A stretch of 64,000 bases of DNA from Edaphobacter aggregans DSM 19364 (GTDB lineage Bacteria; Acidobacteriota; Terriglobia; Terriglobales; Acidobacteriaceae): assembly GCF_000745965.1 (NCBI RefSeq), contig NZ_JQKI01000001.1, positions 475,960 through 539,959 on the forward strand, given 5' to 3'. Below, in pieces: positions 62,173 to 64,000 of the stretch. Position 1 is the first letter of the stretch; each line of letters begins with the position of its first letter. The translations under genes were made by a program, and so were the position numbers. A model generated the notes under the pieces. That model worked only from the letters and a program-made list of their open reading frames with translations. It ran no database searches and was not told where the DNA came from.

Positions 62173-63927
62173 ATGAACAAGGTTTCTCTACGGTCTGTCG
62201 GCACCGCGTGTGCCCTCGCCCTGCTTTTGTCCGCCAGCGGATGCCGCCATCATCGCAAGACCACCTCGGCTCCCAACACCACCGACTACTCTGACAATCT
62301 TGAGCCGCTGGTCGCCGCAAAGCGACTAGCCTTCCTCCGCTGGCCCGACGTCTCCGACTACCAGCCCCTCATCCAGACCTTCTACGATGACCGCAACTAC
62401 GAGATCGCCTGGACGCGCGACGGCAAGCCCGCGCCCGCCGCGCTCGGCTTCATCCAGGCCTTCGCCGATGCCGCGGCCAGGGGCCTCAACCCCGAGGACT
62501 ACGACAGCTCGCGCTGGGACGATCGCATCCAGATGCTCTCCCCCAAAGAGGAGGAGGCCGTCGCGCAGTTCGACGTCGCCATGACCGTCTGCGTCATGCG
62601 CTTCATCTCCGACCTCCGCATCGGCCGCGTCAATCCGCAGCACTTCCGCTTCGACATCAACGTCGCCGACAAGAAGTACGACCTCGCCGAGTTTGTCTCC
62701 GACCACGCCGTCGACGTCACCGACGTCCCCGCGCTGCTCCGCAAGGTCCAGCCCGACTCCGAGATATACCGCCGCACCGAGCAGGCGCTCGCCCGCTACC
62801 TCGACCTCGCAAAGCAGCAGCAACAGCAGGGCGACGATCCGCTGCCGATGGTCGAGAGGCCGGTCTTAGTCGGCCAGCCCTACGCTGCTGCGCCGCAGCT
62901 TCGCGCGCGCCTCCAGCTCGAAGGCGACCTTGAAGGCGAAACGGAAGCGATCGGCTCCACGCAGCAACCGCCAAAGCTCTTGACCAAACAGCTCTCCGAA
63001 GGCGTCAGGAGCTACCAGCACCGCCATGGCCTCGCCGAAGACGGCAAGCTCACTCCGCAGACCGTCGCCTCGCTCAACGTCCCCCTCAACGAGCGTGTCC
63101 AGCAGCTCCAGGACACGCTCGAGCGCTGGCGCTGGCTGCCCGAGCCCTACGTCAACCCGCGCCTCATGGTTAACCTGCCGGAGTTCGTCCTGCGCGGCTA
63201 CACCCCCGAACACAAGCTCGACTTCACCATGCGGGTCGTCGTCGGCAAAGTCATGGGCCAGCACCAGACGCCCGTCTTCGCGCACATGATGAAGTACCTC
63301 ATCTTCCGGCCCTACTGGAATGTGCCCGTCGACATCGCGCGCAACGAGCTCGTCCCGCACATCGAGGCCAACCACTCCTACCTCGAGAGCAAGAACTTCG
63401 AGACCGTCAATGCCAAGGGCCAGCACGTCCCCTACACCGCAAGGCTGGTCGCGCAGGGCGGCGTGATGGTGCGCGAGAAGCCCGGCCCCAAAAACTCCCT
63501 CGGCCTGGTGAAGTTCATGTTCCCCAACCAGTACGACATCTACCTGCACTCCACGCCCGCCACCGAACTCTTCAACCGCACGCGCCGCGACTTCTCCCAC
63601 GGCTGCGTCCGCGTCCAGCAGCCCGACGAACTTGCCGCCTGGCTCCTCAAAGACCAGCAATTCAAGAACGGTCAGGACTGGACGCTCGAAGAGGTGCGCG
63701 AGGCCATGACCGCCGGCCCTGACAACCACCAGGTCAACCTCAAAACCCCCATCCCCATCGTCATCTTCTACATGACCGCCGAGGCCGAGGAAGACGGCCA
63801 CGTCCACTTCTTCGACGACATCTATGGCTACGATGCCGAGCTCGAAAAGGTCCTCGCCAACGGCCCGCCGTACCCCATCAAGCCCGATCCCATCGCGTCC
63901 AAGGCGAAGCCCGGCGACACGGTGTAG
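62173..63927 (+). CDS. L,D-transpeptidase, YcbB-type (LdtD-like)
   Basis: ATG 62173 gives a 584-residue exported protein with a signal ending in a possible lipobox (LLLSASGCRHH). A scaffolding domain (about 40-240: FYDDRNYEIAWTRDGKPAPA) is followed by a peptidoglycan-binding PG_binding_1 module (about 275-315: VRSYQHRHGLAEDGKLTPQT) and the YkuD catalytic domain with the strand DIYLHSTPATELFNRTRRDF and SHGCVRVQQPDELAAWLL (His476, Cys478). Such enzymes form 3-3 peptidoglycan cross-links that can bypass beta-lactam-sensitive transpeptidases. The unusual point is lipid anchoring in place of the inner-membrane helix of E. coli LdtD. The window ends shortly after. Confidence 0.9.
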   Translation: MNKVSLRSVGTACALALLLSASGCRHHRKTTSAPNTTDYSDNLEPLVAAKRLAFLRWPDVSDYQPLIQTFYDDRNYEIAWTRDGKPAPAALGFIQAFADAAARGLNPEDYDSSRWDDRIQMLSPKEEEAVAQFDVAMTVCVMRFISDLRIGRVNPQHFRFDINVADKKYDLAEFVSDHAVDVTDVPALLRKVQPDSEIYRRTEQALARYLDLAKQQQQQGDDPLPMVERPVLVGQPYAAAPQLRARLQLEGDLEGETEAIGSTQQPPKLLTKQLSEGVRSYQHRHGLAEDGKLTPQTVASLNVPLNERVQQLQDTLERWRWLPEPYVNPRLMVNLPEFVLRGYTPEHKLDFTMRVVVGKVMGQHQTPVFAHMMKYLIFRPYWNVPVDIARNELVPHIEANHSYLESKNFETVNAKGQHVPYTARLVAQGGVMVREKPGPKNSLGLVKFMFPNQYDIYLHSTPATELFNRTRRDFSHGCVRVQQPDELAAWLLKDQQFKNGQDWTLEEVREAMTAGPDNHQVNLKTPIPIVIFYMTAEAEEDGHVHFFDDIYGYDAELEKVLANGPPYPIKPDPIASKAKPGDTV

Positions 63928-64000
63928 TTGCAGGTTGCAGGTTGCAGGTTGCAGGTTGCAGGTTGCAGGTTGCAGGTTGCAGGTTGCAGGTTGCAGGTTG
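63927..64000. repeat. Heptanucleotide (GTTGCAG)n tandem repeat, truncated by window end
   Basis: About 10.5 perfect copies of GTTGCAG run from the L,D-transpeptidase stop codon (the G of TAG) to the end of the window; the full length is unknown. The same word forms the arms of the 39011-39053 inverted repeat. Confidence 0.95.

Overview
The window is about 64 kb of high-GC bacterial chromosome with no rRNA, tRNA or CRISPR that I can see. The gene content points to Acidobacteriota, most likely a Terriglobia member (Granulicella/Terriglobus/Edaphobacter type). The signs are a large Oar-like TonB-dependent receptor with a carboxypeptidase-regulatory-like N-terminus, BNR-type surface proteins with HYDIN-like (choice-of-anchor D) repeats, NHL-repeat lipoproteins, a PEP-CTERM protein, a BBP2-like beta-barrel porin, and many short palindromic repeats between genes. 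The assignment rests on family content only.

Layout. 1-9.4 kb: the end of a nucleotide-sugar dehydrogenase, a broken BNR/HYDIN surface protein, a BaiN/HI0933-type flavoprotein and an NHL lipoprotein. 9.4-12.2 kb: repeat clusters around a Rap1a/Tai-like small protein and an RlmI-type rRNA methyltransferase. 12.2-17.1 kb: a secreted nuclease, a PEP-CTERM protein and a GT4 glycosyltransferase. 17.2-22.6 kb: a decayed segment (a membrane protein broken by a 13-bp duplication, a heavily decayed NHL lipoprotein, dense nested repeats) with hsp20. 22.6-29.5 kb: clpB, a frameshifted membrane protein, a Glf/HemY-like flavoprotein with a DUF6454-like gene and a 41-codon ORF, and a DUF4440 protein. 29.5-34.7 kb: an Oar-type TonB receptor, the collapsed remnant of a second copy, and prmC. 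34.7-40.6 kb: SnoaL and VOC proteins, a paralogous secreted pair (one broken), a methyltransferase, prfA and a broken small lipoprotein. 40.9-48 kb: cysteine synthase, ATP-dependent DNA ligase, GT4, small secreted proteins, an aldo/keto reductase and a methyltransferase. 48-55.5 kb: porin, cupin, AraC regulator, GH35 beta-galactosidase and a DHA2 exporter. 55.5-64 kb: a pseudokinase-SPOR protein, a CT398-type zinc-ribbon protein with a nucleotidase, LysR, GNAT, DUF2251, a polytopic membrane protein and an L,D-transpeptidase.

Two themes stand out. First, reading-frame damage is concentrated in dispensable surface or secreted genes, nearly all in the first 41 kb, while long housekeeping genes beside them are intact. 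Several lesions are tandem duplications or internal stops, which fits real gene decay better than sequencing error. Second, the window is full of short palindromic repeats. Some have jumped into each other, and two lie in frame inside conserved genes (clpB and the DNA ligase), like the palindromic elements known in Rickettsia. I found no coherent defence, secretion or biosynthetic system. The most novel material is the mobile-repeat biology, the collapsed TonB-receptor duplication and the pseudokinase-SPOR protein.
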